From the NCBI GenBank assembly GCA_947650365.1, contig OX393557.1, positions 29,315,298 through 29,379,297 of the forward strand: a stretch of 64,000 bases of DNA, in the 5' to 3' direction. Below, one piece after another: positions 20,770 through 32,815 of the stretch. This DNA is from Chamaelirium japonicum. Lineage: Eukaryota > Streptophyta > Magnoliopsida > Liliales > Melanthiaceae. The notes beneath the pieces are model-generated. The model ran no database searches, was not told where the DNA came from, and saw only the letters and a list, made by a program, of their open reading frames with translations. A program made the position numbers and the translations under genes. Positions within the stretch are counted from its first letter, which is position 1, and the number at the start of each line of letters is the position of its first letter.

Positions 20770-21621
20770 AATTTTCAGCACATCTTACGTACCATACAAC
20801 CTCGGGAAAATTTTCAAACATGGGTAGTGTTGCAAATGTAACAAGTGGCACATCTCGTCTTATTTTGGTAATTTTTTTCCAAGAGAAAATTTGGGCAAAT
20901 GTTTTTGCTACAATCTTGGGACCCACTGATCCTACAGCCTATTAGAACGATAGGAGTGCAAGGGGCTAAGGGTGTATAGGATTCAAACCAAACCGACCGA
21001 ACCAAACCAAACCGATCGAATTTGATCGGTTTCGACATACTCAACGGATCAGATTGGATCAGGATTTTTCAAAACCGATATGATTGGATAGATTATCGGA
21101 TTTATCAATTAAAACTGACCTAAACCGAACCGGACTCTGATTTATAATTTACTAATTTAGTGATAACTGTTGTGAACTTTTGTTTAATTGTTAAAACTGT
21201 ACTTTGTAGTTTTTAATATTTAATGGATATGAATATTGTGGACATAATGGTATTGTTGTTGATAACTTAGTATTTGGTAAGTAATGTAGTATCATTTTAT
21301 AATTTTTAAAATAATCATTTTAAAGTTGAAATTATGTCTAAATAAAAAAAAAAAAACTAGTAAACATATGGGTCAAAGCCCAAACCGACCATCCAATCTA
21401 ATCCAAACTGGCTTTAATTGGATTGGATTACAATCTCAATCGGTTTGGATCGGATTGCAAATTCTCAAAACCGACTTAGCTTGGATCGGTTTGGGTTTTG
21501 CCTAAATAGAACGGTTTCGAACCGATGCACACCCCTACAAGGGGCCACGACCCCAGTGTCTTGGCGCCGCTACCCCCATATAGCGGTTGTATGGTACGCA
21601 GGATGTGCTGAAAAATTTTCC
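20770..21621. mobile_element. MITE with GGAATTTTCAGCACAT ends, split by a hAT element
   Basis: The left end (20770-20806, GGAATTTTCAGCACATC then TACGTACCATACAAC) is the reverse complement of the right end (21586-21621, GTTGTATGGTACGCAGG then ATGTGCTGAAAAATTTTCC). Without the nested 571-bp hAT element this leaves a unit of about 270 bp. A second copy lies at 21750-21922. No clear target duplication was found. Confidence 0.6.
20967..21537. mobile_element. 571-bp hAT-type non-autonomous element with 8-bp duplication
   Basis: It begins TAAGGGTGTATAGG and ends CCGATGCACACCCCTA, imperfect terminal inverted repeats. CAAGGGGC flanks it perfectly at 20959-20966 and 21538-21545. The interior is rich in CGGTTTGG/CCAAACCG words and holds no transposase frame. 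Confidence 0.88.
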
Positions 21622-21749
21622 GTACATGAGGGATCACGTCTCCTCGCGCCCGGGAACAACAACCGAAAAAGATTGCACCTCCCGGACTTGCACGCGACGC
21701 GATTCAGTGGTTGTGGGGCCCACGTTCCAGCCACGACGGTCACACACGC

Positions 21750-21922
21750 CGGGAAAATTCTCAGCACATCCTGCGTACCATACAACTGCAGGGCCCCACT
21801 CCGATTCCAGAGACATGGGGTAGCGGGTCCCAGCACATAGGGTAGTGGGCCCCAGCAATCAGAGCGTGCTAATAGGCTTTGGGGTAGTGACCCCCGCGGT
21901 TGTATGGTACGCAGGACGTGCT
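21750..21922. mobile_element. Second copy of the GGAAAATTCTCAGCACAT MITE
   Basis: The left end GGGAAAATTCTCAGCACATC and the right end GTTGTATGGTACGCAGGACGTGCT are inverted repeats of the same family as 20770-21621. It ends only about 290 bp upstream of the PADRE start codon, so it may lie in the promoter. Confidence 0.55.
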
Positions 21923-22051
21923 AAGCAAAGAAAGAGTGTGGTTGGTTGATTCGTCAGTGGTTAGGCGGAACTCTAATGCGCTTGTAACTCCCCCCCCTAA
22001 AACCCCTTCAGTGCTTCACGCTTCCTCTGTTCGGCAAGTCTTTGGACCGCA

Positions 22052-22085
22052 AGGTTTGACTCTCTCTCTCTCTCTCTCTCCTTCC
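22052..22085. repeat. CT microsatellite in the PADRE 5' region
   Basis: A (CT)n tract followed by more C/T-rich sequence and a TTTATAG motif at about 22095, some 110 bp before the start codon. Pyrimidine tracts of this kind are common in plant 5' untranslated regions. Confidence 0.8.
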
Positions 22086-22210
22086 TCTCCTCTCTTTATA
22101 GCCTGACTTGGTTTGCTCGATGTCCCTCAACTGAAGTCCGAAGGAAAAAAAATAAAAAACGAGAGGAGATCAAAGACGTAATAGGTTGGGAGCACAAATC
22201 GACATCAGGG

Positions 22211-23141
22211 ATGGGGAACTGCCAGGCGGCGGAGGCGGCGACGGTGGTGATTCAACATCCCGGCGGGAGGGTGGAGAGGGCGTACTGGTCCCTCACCGCC
22301 GGGGACGTCATGGCAACCAACCCGGGCCACTACGTCGCCGTCATCGTCACCTCCCCCTCCGTCACCACCAACAACAGAGAGAACAGCAGCGCCCCCCCGG
22401 TGAAGTACCTTAAGCTCCTCCGCCCGGACGACACCCTCCACATCGGGCACGTCTACCGCCTCGTCACCTTCCAAGGTTGATCGAGCTCGATCCTCCCTTC
22501 GCCTCTTTCGTAGCCTTCTAAATTGGGCAGCTGATATCGTCACCCCACTGTTCATATGTTGATGTTGTCTTGTTTCAGAGGTACTGAGAGAGTTTGGAAC
22601 GAAGAAGCGCGTGAGGTTAAGTAGATTGCTTGTCGATCAGAAGGACAATATCAGCCGGGAGAGGAGGGAGAGAAGAACCGCCGGCGCCGGAGGAGGAGGA
22701 GGAGGCCGTCGGGATTCCATTCCAGAGGCTTCGCCTCGGATGGTAAATACTGCGGATGCGTAGGGTTACTTTTGGAATATAATTTTTTTTTGTGCTCGTG
22801 TCTTGTCCCTTCCTGTCGTTTCTAATGTCACCCTCACCGTCACAAACTGCAAAGCCTGCGATCTCTCTCCTAATCTACGTGCGGAGAGCCGCATAGCAAA
22901 CAGCTGCTAATCGGACTGCACTGTTGACACCCGTGCAAGGTTTGGTATCCGGCCACGTCTCGTTGCGCTCCATTTCACTTCTTAAATTTTTTTACAGGCG
23001 GTCGAGCGGCGACAAGAGGAGGAGCAGGTCCACGGGAGTGGGAGCACCGCCGTTCCCGGCGGCCGGAGGAGCAGCGCCGGGGTGTGGAGGAACGGGCAGT
23101 GGAGGCCGAGCTTGCAGAGCATCGAGGAGGCTGGCGGTTGA
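22211..23141 (+). CDS. DUF4228/PADRE-domain protein, three exons, complete
   Basis: Exons are 22211-22475, 22579-22742 and 22998-23141, all with GT-AG introns and matching phases, giving a 190-residue protein. The start is set by the family signature MGNCQA, where glycine 2 and cysteine 4 suggest myristoylation and palmitoylation and hence membrane attachment. Residues 1-95 hold the conserved domain (VVIQHPGGRVERAYW, NPGHYVAVIV, VKYLKLLRPDDTLHIGHVYRLVTFQE). The middle is basic and Gly-rich, and the C-terminus carries the typical WRPSLQSIEEAGG end. Family members are plant-specific and often respond to pathogens and abiotic stress; the biochemical role is not known. The coding exons are GC-rich, the introns AT-rich. 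A CT-rich leader and a MITE lie just upstream. A partial paralogue is at 1276-1416. Confidence 0.9.
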
Positions 23142-24445
23142 TATCCCGGAGTTTGCCGTCCTGTCGGGCCGTGCACGTGGAAAGCTGCTGTTCGGCCGAT
23201 GCAGCTATAGGCGTGACTGTGTGGGGCCGGTGCGCTGACCAGTTAACCAATGATGGTTTGACACGTAGATATTCGGACGGATGATTAGATCCGACTAGTG
23301 GATTGGCTGTTGAGACATGAGAAGTTAACAGCGTCTCAGGGTTTGGGATTGTCATGTTGTACTTGAGTTAAAAGCTTAATTAATACAAAGGACAACGTAT
23401 CGCATGTATAATGGGGCAACCCTATGTATAGCGCAACCCTCGTCTCAAAGAAAAACATGATTTTCCCTAAGGGCAACCTATTTGCCAAGAGCAACTCTTT
23501 TTTTGTGCCCGTATGTCGGCCCCATCCAACCTATCGCCTCCTACTTCTTCATTCGTCTTCATATAGTGCATGCCCGTGCCTGTCGGCACTGCAGCGGGCC
23601 GCCTTCGGCGGCAACACACCCCCCGGGCATCACCACGCCCACCGTCGTATGCGACGACAATACACATGACCGTCTTCGGCATGCCCGTGCCAATTGGCAC
23701 AAAGCGGGAGCCTTCGGTGCGACCAACCAAACCCCAACTCCGCTACCCCGGGAAGAGAGAGAGAGAGAGAGAGAGAGCAGGGCCGTCTCGATGCAAACTG
23801 AGGCCTAAGGCGAAAATTCTAAATGGGGCCTTTATTTATTTATTTTTTTTCATAATGGGCCGGGCCTAAATGGTGGGTATGTTGGCCGTGAGTGAGGTAA
23901 CCAAATCACCAGGCCGTTTTGGTAGCCAACCCGACCCGTCCCGACCCGACCCGTTTAGTAAACGGGTTAAACAGGTCGGGTCGGGTTTGGGTTTAAGTTT
24001 TTGAGCCGTTTATTAAACGGGTCGGGTTCGGGTTGGGTGTTTTGCCCTTATACCTATGTCTCAACCCGACCCGACCCATTGCCACCCCTACTTGAAGGCA
24101 GACGTAGGGCTGCAACTTGGGCGGACCAACCGGAACCCAACCCGAACCCAACCCAAATTTGGGCGGGCTAACCTGAACCCAACCCGAGCCCAATCCGAAT
24201 TATTTCTCCTCTACCATATTGAGGCCGATCAACCCATCACGCACAACCTGATCAACCTGGCCAACCCGACGGATTAGGCTAGGGCTAAGGAAGTTCAAAC
24301 AGACCTTGGGTTGGGTTGGGTTGGGGGTACAAAATATGCTAAGTTAGGGCTTTGAGGTTTGGGGTACAAAAGAAAAGGACAATGTTGGTATTAAAGGGTC
24401 GATAGGGAGACGGGGCTCAGGTATGAATAAAATTTTCCAAAGATT
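23142..24445. other. Intergenic DNA with MITE fragments
   Basis: The first part is the 3' flank of the PADRE gene. A GA repeat lies at about 23754-23777, directly followed by CAGGGCCGTCTCGATG, which resembles a hAT element end. A block of ACCCGACCC repeats (about 23930-24090) ends GCCACCCCTA, another hAT-like end. At 24105 TAGGGCTGCAACTTGGGC marks an end like that of the element at 2117, with CCAACCCGA repeats to about 24330. None has both ends intact. Confidence 0.5.
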
Positions 24446-24701
24446 AGGATAAATTACACTTTGCCCCTCTGTAATTTTGCTCAAAATCACTTAACTCCTA
24501 TGTAGTTTATTTTGTTCCAAATCGCTCCCTAAAGTTTGGAATGTTAGCACAATACACCCTTTTGTCAACTATATAATTTCCTTGTTTGGTGATTTTTATC
24601 TGATCGAAACTGAATTGGAGGGGGCAAAATGTTGTTTTATAGCTATAAGAGGGTTTAGTGTTTTTAAGCTAAACTTCAGGGGGCAAAGTGTAATTTACTC
24701 T
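24446..24701. mobile_element. 256-bp MITE with TAAATTACACTTTGCCCC ends
   Basis: The left end AGGATAAATTACACTTTGCC and the reverse complement of the right end AGAGTAAATTACACTTTGCC match at 18 of 20 positions. AAAGATT flanks both sides (24439-24445 and 24702-24708). A related, inverted and altered copy is at 54467-54717. Confidence 0.8.
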
Positions 24702-24708
24702 AAAGATT

Positions 24709-25204
24709 CTTATATTAATTGAGATTTGAAAGTGATTTTCGTGAGGGATTTCCAGTGATTGGGTTGCCTTCTTTGTGAGCCAATTAATTATGCATTAATT
24801 GATGGACTTCCCTTGTGAATAAGTGAAGGGATGAGTCCCACTCTATGGTTAGATCAAGAGATGATGATCAAATCTATCCGTTCATTTTTGTCTAGTCAGC
24901 AAGTTGTTCCATTTTGTCTAGTCAGTATGTAGACCGCCGTGCCATGTTATATAGATTCTTCTTCCTTCTATCATGTTGGAGACCTGAAACAGATATCAGA
25001 TACGCTTCTTTAAAGTGCTATTCATCCCCTCTCACAAAGCGAGATTGTTATAGGGTTATTGGAGAACCGCTTGATACGGTAAGTCTTTGTGATTCTGTAC
25101 TCAACAAAAATGAAAAAATCACTCTTGGAACTTAGACACACTTAGTACAATTCTAACAATGACTTGCTTATAGGAGAAACAAAGAGAGACTAAATTTTGA
25201 ATGT
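24709..25204. other. Anonymous AT-rich DNA
   Basis: No gene, repeat or element ends recognised. Confidence 0.4.
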
Positions 25205-25212
25205 GTTTGACT

Positions 25213-25563
25213 CAGTGCTTTGAAAATCGGACCGGACCAGGTGGTCGTCCGATTTGGAATGGAACTATAACATATTTTGGTTCGGCCAGTGAATAAATCG
25301 ATTTGTTTTATAATTCTATTAAAAAATAAACTATATGTAGTTTTTTTATTGAAAAACTAGGTTGTTGGGTTTTGAACACAGGACGGATGGTTAAAAAACC
25401 TTTGTGCATGCCTTATTAATGAAGGAATCATACTTTTTATTGAAGTATTTAGTAAGTATCTATTTAAAATATCAATTTATTATCGTGTTCAAAAGGTTGA
25501 ACCGGTTTAGACCGGATCAGATGCCTTTTCGGTTTGCATTCCGATCTAGTTTTAAAAACATTG
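25213..25563. mobile_element. 351-bp hAT-type MITE
   Basis: It begins CAGTGCTTTGAAAATCGG and ends CTAGTTTTAAAAACATTG, imperfect inverted repeats. The flanks GTTTGACT (25205-25212) and GTTTGAAT (25564-25571) match at seven of eight positions, as expected for an old hAT target duplication. Confidence 0.75.
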
Positions 25564-25571
25564 GTTTGAAT

Positions 25572-27094
25572 GGGCAGGCTTTGGCCTCTAGGCAACTTGA
25601 CACCCAAATGATAGCTGTGCATGGACGAATGGCCCAACCGTCCAGTTCAATGGGTACCTTGGGCCAACCCCCAATCCCATCAAGTGCCAAAGGCAACCCA
25701 ACGAGCAACGCGTCGTGCTAAGTGTAAAGTACAACTACAAGCACCACTAGCAGCCTACTGCTCATGCTGTGTGTGTGCATACGTGATATAGTGACTCAAG
25801 TGAATAACAAAATCATCTCTTTCTCATTATATAAAATGCAGTAGAGACGCTTCCCTTTTATATACCCCTCTCACTCATTTCCTACAAGTAATGAGACTAA
25901 AGTTCTCTTGCATCTAAAGAAAGCATTTGGAGGAAAGAGGATGAAAACACAATTCATTTTAGCCCAAAGATTTTGGTGGATGTTTTGAAAACAAGCTTTT
26001 AAATAAAAAGTTGAAAAGAGACAAACTTGTTAAAGCCCGATCAAAGATAAAACCACTCCTATTATTTGAAATCATAACATTAATTATATTTAACCAAACC
26101 CAATAATCCCCCTCTTTCCCTTCTTCTCGCTCCTGCTCTTTCTCTTATTCTTCCTCTTCCTCCTCTTTCCCATCTTAATAACCTGTCTAGCCTCTTCCTC
26201 CTTTGGAAAATAAGGACTCTCGGCCATTCCATGCCAAGGGCATCTTATGTGCATTTGGCCATGGAGGCCGAATGCATATATAGACGATTCAGACATTGGA
26301 ATGCATTCAGCCTCCAATGGCCGAATGTATTGAAGATTTCAACTGCCTCCATGGCCGAATGGACAAAAAGAGGGTGTAGTTTTTCAATATTAGGGATACA
26401 TCATAATTTAATGGTTCAGTCTGTTAAATTTTGATATAATATGGTGTAGTTTTGCTATAAATGACAACATATTACAGTTTTGCTATATGCGACTGAGGTC
26501 GCATTCCAGTGGCAAAGCACGTCCCCCATTCGGTGGTTGTGGTAACGAATCCCATGGGGTCATCTCCCGCTTTTTGTGGTGGGCTAATTTACTCGCCTAT
26601 GCAAGTTTTAACTATGATTCTATGTGGCAATATTACAAGCAAGAATATGGCTTGAAACTAGATCTATCTTGTGCTCTAAGTACTAAGAGCATCTCCAACC
26701 GACTCTTTCCTTTTTCTCTCTATTTTGACACCTTATAATGCCACATCAGTATTGTAGCGATTGGAGAGGAAAGCTCCTTCCAACCGACTCCATACATGCC
26801 TAAATACCAAATATGTCCATACCCTTTCATACAATTTTCAATACTCATAAATTTAATTAAAATAATAATAATAAATATGTCAAAAATTCTTTATAATTAA
26901 AAATTATTCAAATAAAATATTTTTAGATATAAAAAAAATTATAAAAATTAGAATAAATTTCATAATGTCATCTCGAGATCAATAACTTGCTTCTTTGATG
27001 GTGCTGGCACGCTGCTTGTTTTGTGGTTGATGGTGGTTGACCAGAGATTGGAGAATTTTGGTTCACCAATTGTGTCTCTGAATCCGTTGACACA
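25572..27094. other. Intergenic DNA with a hairpin and a MITE end
   Basis: A C/T-rich stretch at 26100-26200 is followed by a foldback at 26251-26328, given separately. At about 26690 GAGCATCTCCAACCGACTC resembles the end of a widespread plant MITE, but the other end was not found. 26840-26950 is very AT-rich. A minus-strand frame (27193-26960) is interrupted at 27099 by the nested LTR; its product was not recognised. Confidence 0.4.
26251..26328. repeat. Foldback with arms of about 27 bp
   Basis: The arm at 26251-26277 (GCATTTGGCCATGGAGG then CCGAATGCAT) pairs with 26301-26328 with one bulge and a few mismatches, around a loop of 23 bases. Further ATGGCCGAATG words lie at 26220 and 26350. 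The size and imperfect pairing are like a small-RNA precursor, but no expression evidence can be seen in sequence. Confidence 0.6.
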
Positions 27095-27623
27095 CTTGAT
27101 GTTGAAAATAAATCCATAGTAGAGGCCCACAGCGGAAGCAAAGTGAAGGTCTGAAGACCGGGGATGGTGTGCGTTATATATCAAAATTTTCATCGAAACA
27201 ATCTACACGTGCGTGTATGAATCTAGTATGGCAGCTACGCGACCCCCTAACGTCGATCTAGCAAAAAGAATAATCTAGCATGTATGCATATTCTATCTCT
27301 ACACTAGATCTACATGTTAGAGATCATACCTCTATGCGGATTCTTTCACCATGACGAATTTCTTCTTTGTCGATGGAGATGACCTCGGATCTGCTCAATA
27401 TACCTTTGGTGCAACGGCTATAACTTTTTGCTCCAAACTCCGATTAGGTTAAAATTTGGACTACAGCTAGAAAACTTTGAGATACAACTTTTGTAAGTGG
27501 TTTCACGTTATTTGGAGTTCTGTAGTTCCCGTAGTCGCAAAAATAACATTGATTTTCTGTGCAGAATCTGGACAGCAAAAGATTACGAGAAGGGCCTTCT
27601 AGTTTATCCGATTTCGCACGATG

Positions 27624-30600
27624 TGTAACACCTGTGGTGTTAGATTTGAGAATAATAGAAATCCTCAATGGCTAGTTTCGTCTTTTTACAGCCAGACTTT
27701 TTCTTCGGGCTTTTTCCCAATAAATGGATCATAAACCTATGAGATGTTTTACGATCACATTCTCCGTAACTTCGAGCATGTCACGATGGTGCGTTCCGTG
27801 CAATGATCATGTGTATGCGCAGCCAGTTTCGGCAGCCCGGCAGGTAAACCCTAGAAAAACGATAATTGGACGATAGTTGTAGCTGTTTTGTTTCTTGCAA
27901 GAGATCGGGTGATCGGATCATAACGAAACAGGATATGTTAGATGAGACTCTGAGGGAGCTTTCCAATGAGCATGAGTTAGGGTCGATCCGACACCCGGGT
28001 GAATAGTTATTGCTATTTTGAGTTTTGGAGTCTTTCCTTCTTTTCGGGAGATCTGGAAGTCAGAAAATTATGTACCAAGCGCTAACGTGTTCGCGTTGAC
28101 GAGACCTTTCCAACGAATCCTCTCAGGCCCTATTTCGACTTCCGGTTTGATAGTTACGACTGATTATTCTTTTCAGTCCGGTTGATGGACGAATCGCACC
28201 CGGATTCCAACCGAGCCCGGTTCAGGGCTCGGGACCGAGCCCGACCAGCCCTAGAGCCTGCCTCCCGGTCTCCTAGCATGATTTAGGCTCTCTTGACCTC
28301 CCTCCCTGTTTATTTAAAATCTGAAATTCGGATGGGAATTATCGGGCAGGATTGGGATGATGTATCCCTATCTTATCTATCCTTATCCCTTCCCCCTTAT
28401 TAGGAAACCTAAATCGACCCTATCCCCAACCCTTATCCGACCATATCCCTTCCCCTCAACAGCCTCCCCCCCTCTATAAATAGAGAGAGAACGGGTTAGA
28501 GAGAGAGAGAGAGAGAACGTGAGAGAAAACATGAGAGAGAGAGAGAGAGAATGGGATGCAGAGGGAGGAGCAGCCGCAGCCCCCTCCGAGCACCTACCCC
28601 GACTCCGGCGAACCACCCAGGTCAGCCCTCTCCCCTTCCCACCTCCTCTCTTCCGTCCGAACAAACCGAACCCGGCCACCTACGGCGACGCGCAGCCGGA
28701 CCTCTAACCCGACCACACCCTCCTCCCTTACCCGCAAACCCGACCTCATCCTCTTCTCCTTTGCCCGCCGGCACCACCACAAGCCACCGCCGGCATCACC
28801 CCAAGCCACCACCGGCCGTAGTCCCCGCGCGACCCACCCCGCCGTCCAAACTTTTGGGGCTCCGACGAGGGCTCCGGCCGCCTCCCACCGCGCCTCCTCC
28901 GTGGGGGTGGTGCGGGAGAGGCCGGCCGAGCGCTCGCCGGCGCTCCAGGCCGCCCCTCCCGCCGGCCGCCGGCGTGCAGGAACCAGCCCGGCTGGTTTCG
29001 GTCTCGTGGAGAAGAAGGAGAGGGGGGGGTGGTTTGGTAATTTCCCAGGTTTTATTTAAACTGCAGACCCGACCCGACTTCCTAATGCAGACCCGACCCG
29101 ACTTCCCACTGCAGACCCGACCCGACCCTGCAGACCTGACCCGCCCACATAGTGAACCGGTCTGGTTCACCTGAACCAGACCCGTGAACCAATGAAATTT
29201 GGTTCGACTGCCATTTCTCCGTCCGAACTCGGAATTGGACGAAACCAGCGCCATTTCGACCGGCTCGGAAAGCCCTACCTATTGGTCATAGTCTAGAATA
29301 GTAATTATACTGTTTAATACCCTGTTTTATCTTTTGACCCGATATTATCGCGGTACCGTGGTTTGACTGCCATTTCTTCGTCCGAACTCGGATTCGGACG
29401 AAACTAGCGGCATTGTGCTCAGAACGTTGAGCCCTACCTTTTAAACCTAGAGGATAACCCTAGAACCTCTTCTACCCTAGTGAACCAACCATGTGATCGG
29501 TTTTACCGGTTCTACGTGGTTTGACCCGAAACCATTCGACCGAAGTCGGATTCCAGTGAAACCGGAACCATCGAGCAGGGTTCTTCGAGCCCGATTCGAT
29601 GATTAGGTTTAGCTTCTATTTACTTATTTGGCCTAGTAGTGTTTAGGTTCGAGTTCTTCAGTCGCACGGATTTGCGTACTGTCGACTCAATGTTGGTCCC
29701 CTATCGAGGGTGCCCGAATATCCTTGGCATAGAACCCTCGTCGTTGACTCTTATGTTTTAATCGATAGCGTTGTGATATAGAGCTGTGCATGTTATCAGA
29801 CTGTGATCGTGGTGATCCAACGGAGGCGGATCAGAGGCAACTAGCCGGAGTCGTGTGCGATCGACAACCAGGTGACATCTACTACCCTTGCGTGGTCTTT
29901 AATAGTGGGAAATGAGAATGACTAAGGGTAGGTGTCCATGACACTGCATGCGGGCCCCGCCGGGCATCGTCGCATGTGGTCAAGTGGACCCCGCCTTGCA
30001 TGCGGAGTCGCGAGTCCGGCGACGCATGCTTAAAATATTAATAGAATAATAATAATGATTGCTTTTGATTGTATGCATGGACACCGTAATTAGGATTCCC
30101 TTAAATTAATCATTAAATTGAATAACTAATAATTATCGGGACCCACCCTCCTGAGAGGAGTATGGCAACCCTCGCACACGGGTCACTGGGATGAGTGTTT
30201 TACTTTACTGATTTATTATGTTGCATTGGTTGCGAGAGGAGTACGGAACCAGGGGTAAATTGTTGAAAATGGTTAAACATTAATAGACTTTTTATTGCTT
30301 CATTGTATATGTTGAAAGATGTTATATGTGAATCTACCTGGTTAAAGGGTAGGGACCCCGTGCGCGTAAGGGCCGTGAACCACCCTGCGCGTACAGCTGA
30401 AGTTAAGTAGGTTAGGGGTCACGGGCAAGGGTTGTGGTAAAGCCAATAGGAGGTGCCCTCGAGTAGGGATTGGCCTAGCAACCCCGTCCCGGGGAGTTGA
30501 AGTCCCCATAGTAAAGCAAGTTGGGCGATAGAGCTCCACCGTGAAAGACGGGAAACCCCTTATGATCATCTGGGTGACTAGTGCATGGTGTTGGTGGATA

Positions 30601-31745
30601 CACGGCGAGAGAGTTGGCCCTCTATATCGAAATAAAAGGCCCTATAGTAATGCCCGACCGGGGGCAGGATGAATAAAATATCCGGGGTTCACATTTTGAT
30701 AGTGTGTGTTTAATCTATATATGAATTTAGAATTGAGTGACTGTTTACATGATGACTTCGTGACTTTATCTGAACATCTTATTTAATTTGTTCTTTAATG
30801 CTGTAGAACATTGAATGAACTTCATGTTAGATAACCTAGTGACAGTAGGAATTGCATGTGAATATAGACTACTGATAGGTTTAGGTATCATTCTGCAAAC
30901 TTTGATTTTACTAGAACTGATAGATCTCATCTTAATTTATTAAGATTAGTTGTCTCATATTATTAAAGGCTATTAGGATGTCACTAGCCATTAATTTGGC
31001 TAATCTCCCAATTTCCTATTGGGGGCTACTCTTTCCCACGAGTAGGCTCAGTGCAGGTTCAGAGGCTCAGGAGTAGCAGTAGGAGTCCAGAGGCGGAGTT
31101 GGAGTTGCAGCTTTACCTTTCTGTTTAGTATATCCGTCTTGTAGTCTTTTCTCTTCAGACATGGTAATTTTATTGGAATAAGAGTTCTTATTAGTTAGTT
31201 GTATTCTATGGTTGTAGTTGCAATGGTTCCAGCTGAATTCTTTTGGGTAGGCCTCTCCTCAAGACCCCAAGCCTAGGATAGATCATGATGAAAATATAAA
31301 TACATATAAATGACTAAATTGATTAACCTTGTAGATAGGAACCCTAGATTGGTGCACCTGAGTGTTAGGGCGTGGATGAGACCACTTGGCTAGCCGTAGG
31401 AGGCTTGAGCTTCGTGCTCCCTCAGATAGACCCCTGTCGGTATGTAGTGGCACCGACTGGTCACACATACTGAGAGGATATGACTTTTGAAGGTCGAGCT
31501 GATTAGATAATGTCTTATCTCTATTGATATTTCTCTTCTTTCCTTTTTAATAAAAATGTTTTTTCGAAAAATCAAATTTAAAAGATTCCCCTTTTGTTTC
31601 TTCCTCCTTCTTGTTTTTCATATTAGAGAGCGTAGAAGCCCTGTGAGAACCCAAATTGGTGTAATTAATTGACCAGTCCCAAAACCCTCTTCTTTCTCTC
31701 ACCTCACACCCCAGGGATCGGTCTTCAGATTTCTGGGGCGTGACA
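27624..31745 (+). repeat. 5' LTR of the LARD-like element
   Basis: 4,122 bp, begins TGTAACACC and ends GGGGCGTGACA. The TATA box TATAAATA lies at 28475-28482, directly followed by a GA microsatellite. A GC-rich segment (28550-29050) gives overlapping open frames that are the same in both LTRs and show no known domain. Confidence 0.93.
28475..28482 (+). promoter_or_regulatory. TATA box of the LARD 5' LTR
   Basis: TATAAATA after a C-rich run and before (GA)n; the same site is at 35939-35946 in the 3' LTR. Likely the start region of the element transcript. Confidence 0.65.
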
Positions 31746-31747
31746 GC

Positions 31748-31759
31748 TGGTATCAGAGC
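31748..31759 (+). other. Primer-binding site, initiator-tRNA-Met type
   Basis: TGGTATCAGAGC lies two bases after the 5' LTR. It is the standard complement of the 3' end of plant initiator methionine tRNA and shows that the element is primed normally. Confidence 0.9.
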
Positions 31760-32815
31760 TTAGGGATATGTTCCTAGGAGTTTCGTTAGGAGGTTATCTT
31801 GTGATTATATTAATGGGAGGTCTAGGCTATAATAGTGCTAGGGTGATTCTAAAGATAGTCTGGAGATTGATTTGTTAGTATCTCTTAGAATAGTTAGTGA
31901 TAGCTTAGTGTGTGTATCTAAGGATGAAAATATATGGTTTATTGTAGAATTGGATAGGTTGGAGAAATTGATTTGTGATTAGGAAATTGTCCATACTTGA
32001 GTATTTGATTGATCAACACCTGATAGGGATTGATAGGGATATGTTTACCTCCGGACCTTAGTGTTTAGGTACAGAGCTAGTCGTGATGACTCAGGTAGGA
32101 ATCACCTAGAACATCTTAACCAAGGATAGTGTTTGAGTCAATCACAGAGTTTTTATTTGGAGTCTAATGTTTATTTGGATTTGCTAGATGTGGCCCTGGT
32201 GGCGAGTCGACTAAGAACTGGATATCGAATTTTAGTTAGTAATATGGTTATTTGATTTTGGAAGATGAATGTATGATCGAATATGTTTGGGAGGATGTAT
32301 ATCGGCATGGTTGTGAGGTCCTCTTTTTGTTAGTTATTATTTTCAGCTAAACTTTAGTATTAGAAACCTAGCCGGTATTTTGGGACTTATTAATCTTCGT
32401 TGACCCTTAGCACTAGAGACCTAGCCGGTATCTTAGGATTCTTTGATTCTACATCGACCATTAGTATTAGAGGCCTAGTTGGTATTTTTAGGATCGTCCG
32501 TTATTTAGTTCTAGGTATAATTTTCTTGATAATTTTCTCTGGTATGTCATGGGCTGGTATAAAGCTTATATGTTATTTTAAAATAAATCCTATGAGTAGT
32601 GATGATGACCCATGGGGGTAGTGGTTTCAAAGAGTATACCAGGAGATGGAAATCTCAGGTAGTAGTTGAGTTCACATGGTTCCAAAATTTTGGAATGTCT
32701 CGATGAAGACCCTCGCGACAAGATACGCACTGTTCCTCGAGAACTTTGGCGGTGGATTATGACTGTCCGGTAGAGGACATTGTGAGGCTACGCACTGACT
32801 CTTCGGAGGCTTTGG

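Noticed and set aside
28551-29254. Frames of up to 207 codons in the LARD LTRs, and up to 263 codons at 35938-36729
   Set aside because: A GC-rich segment open on both strands with no domain. The frames in the two LTR copies differ in length because of small indels.
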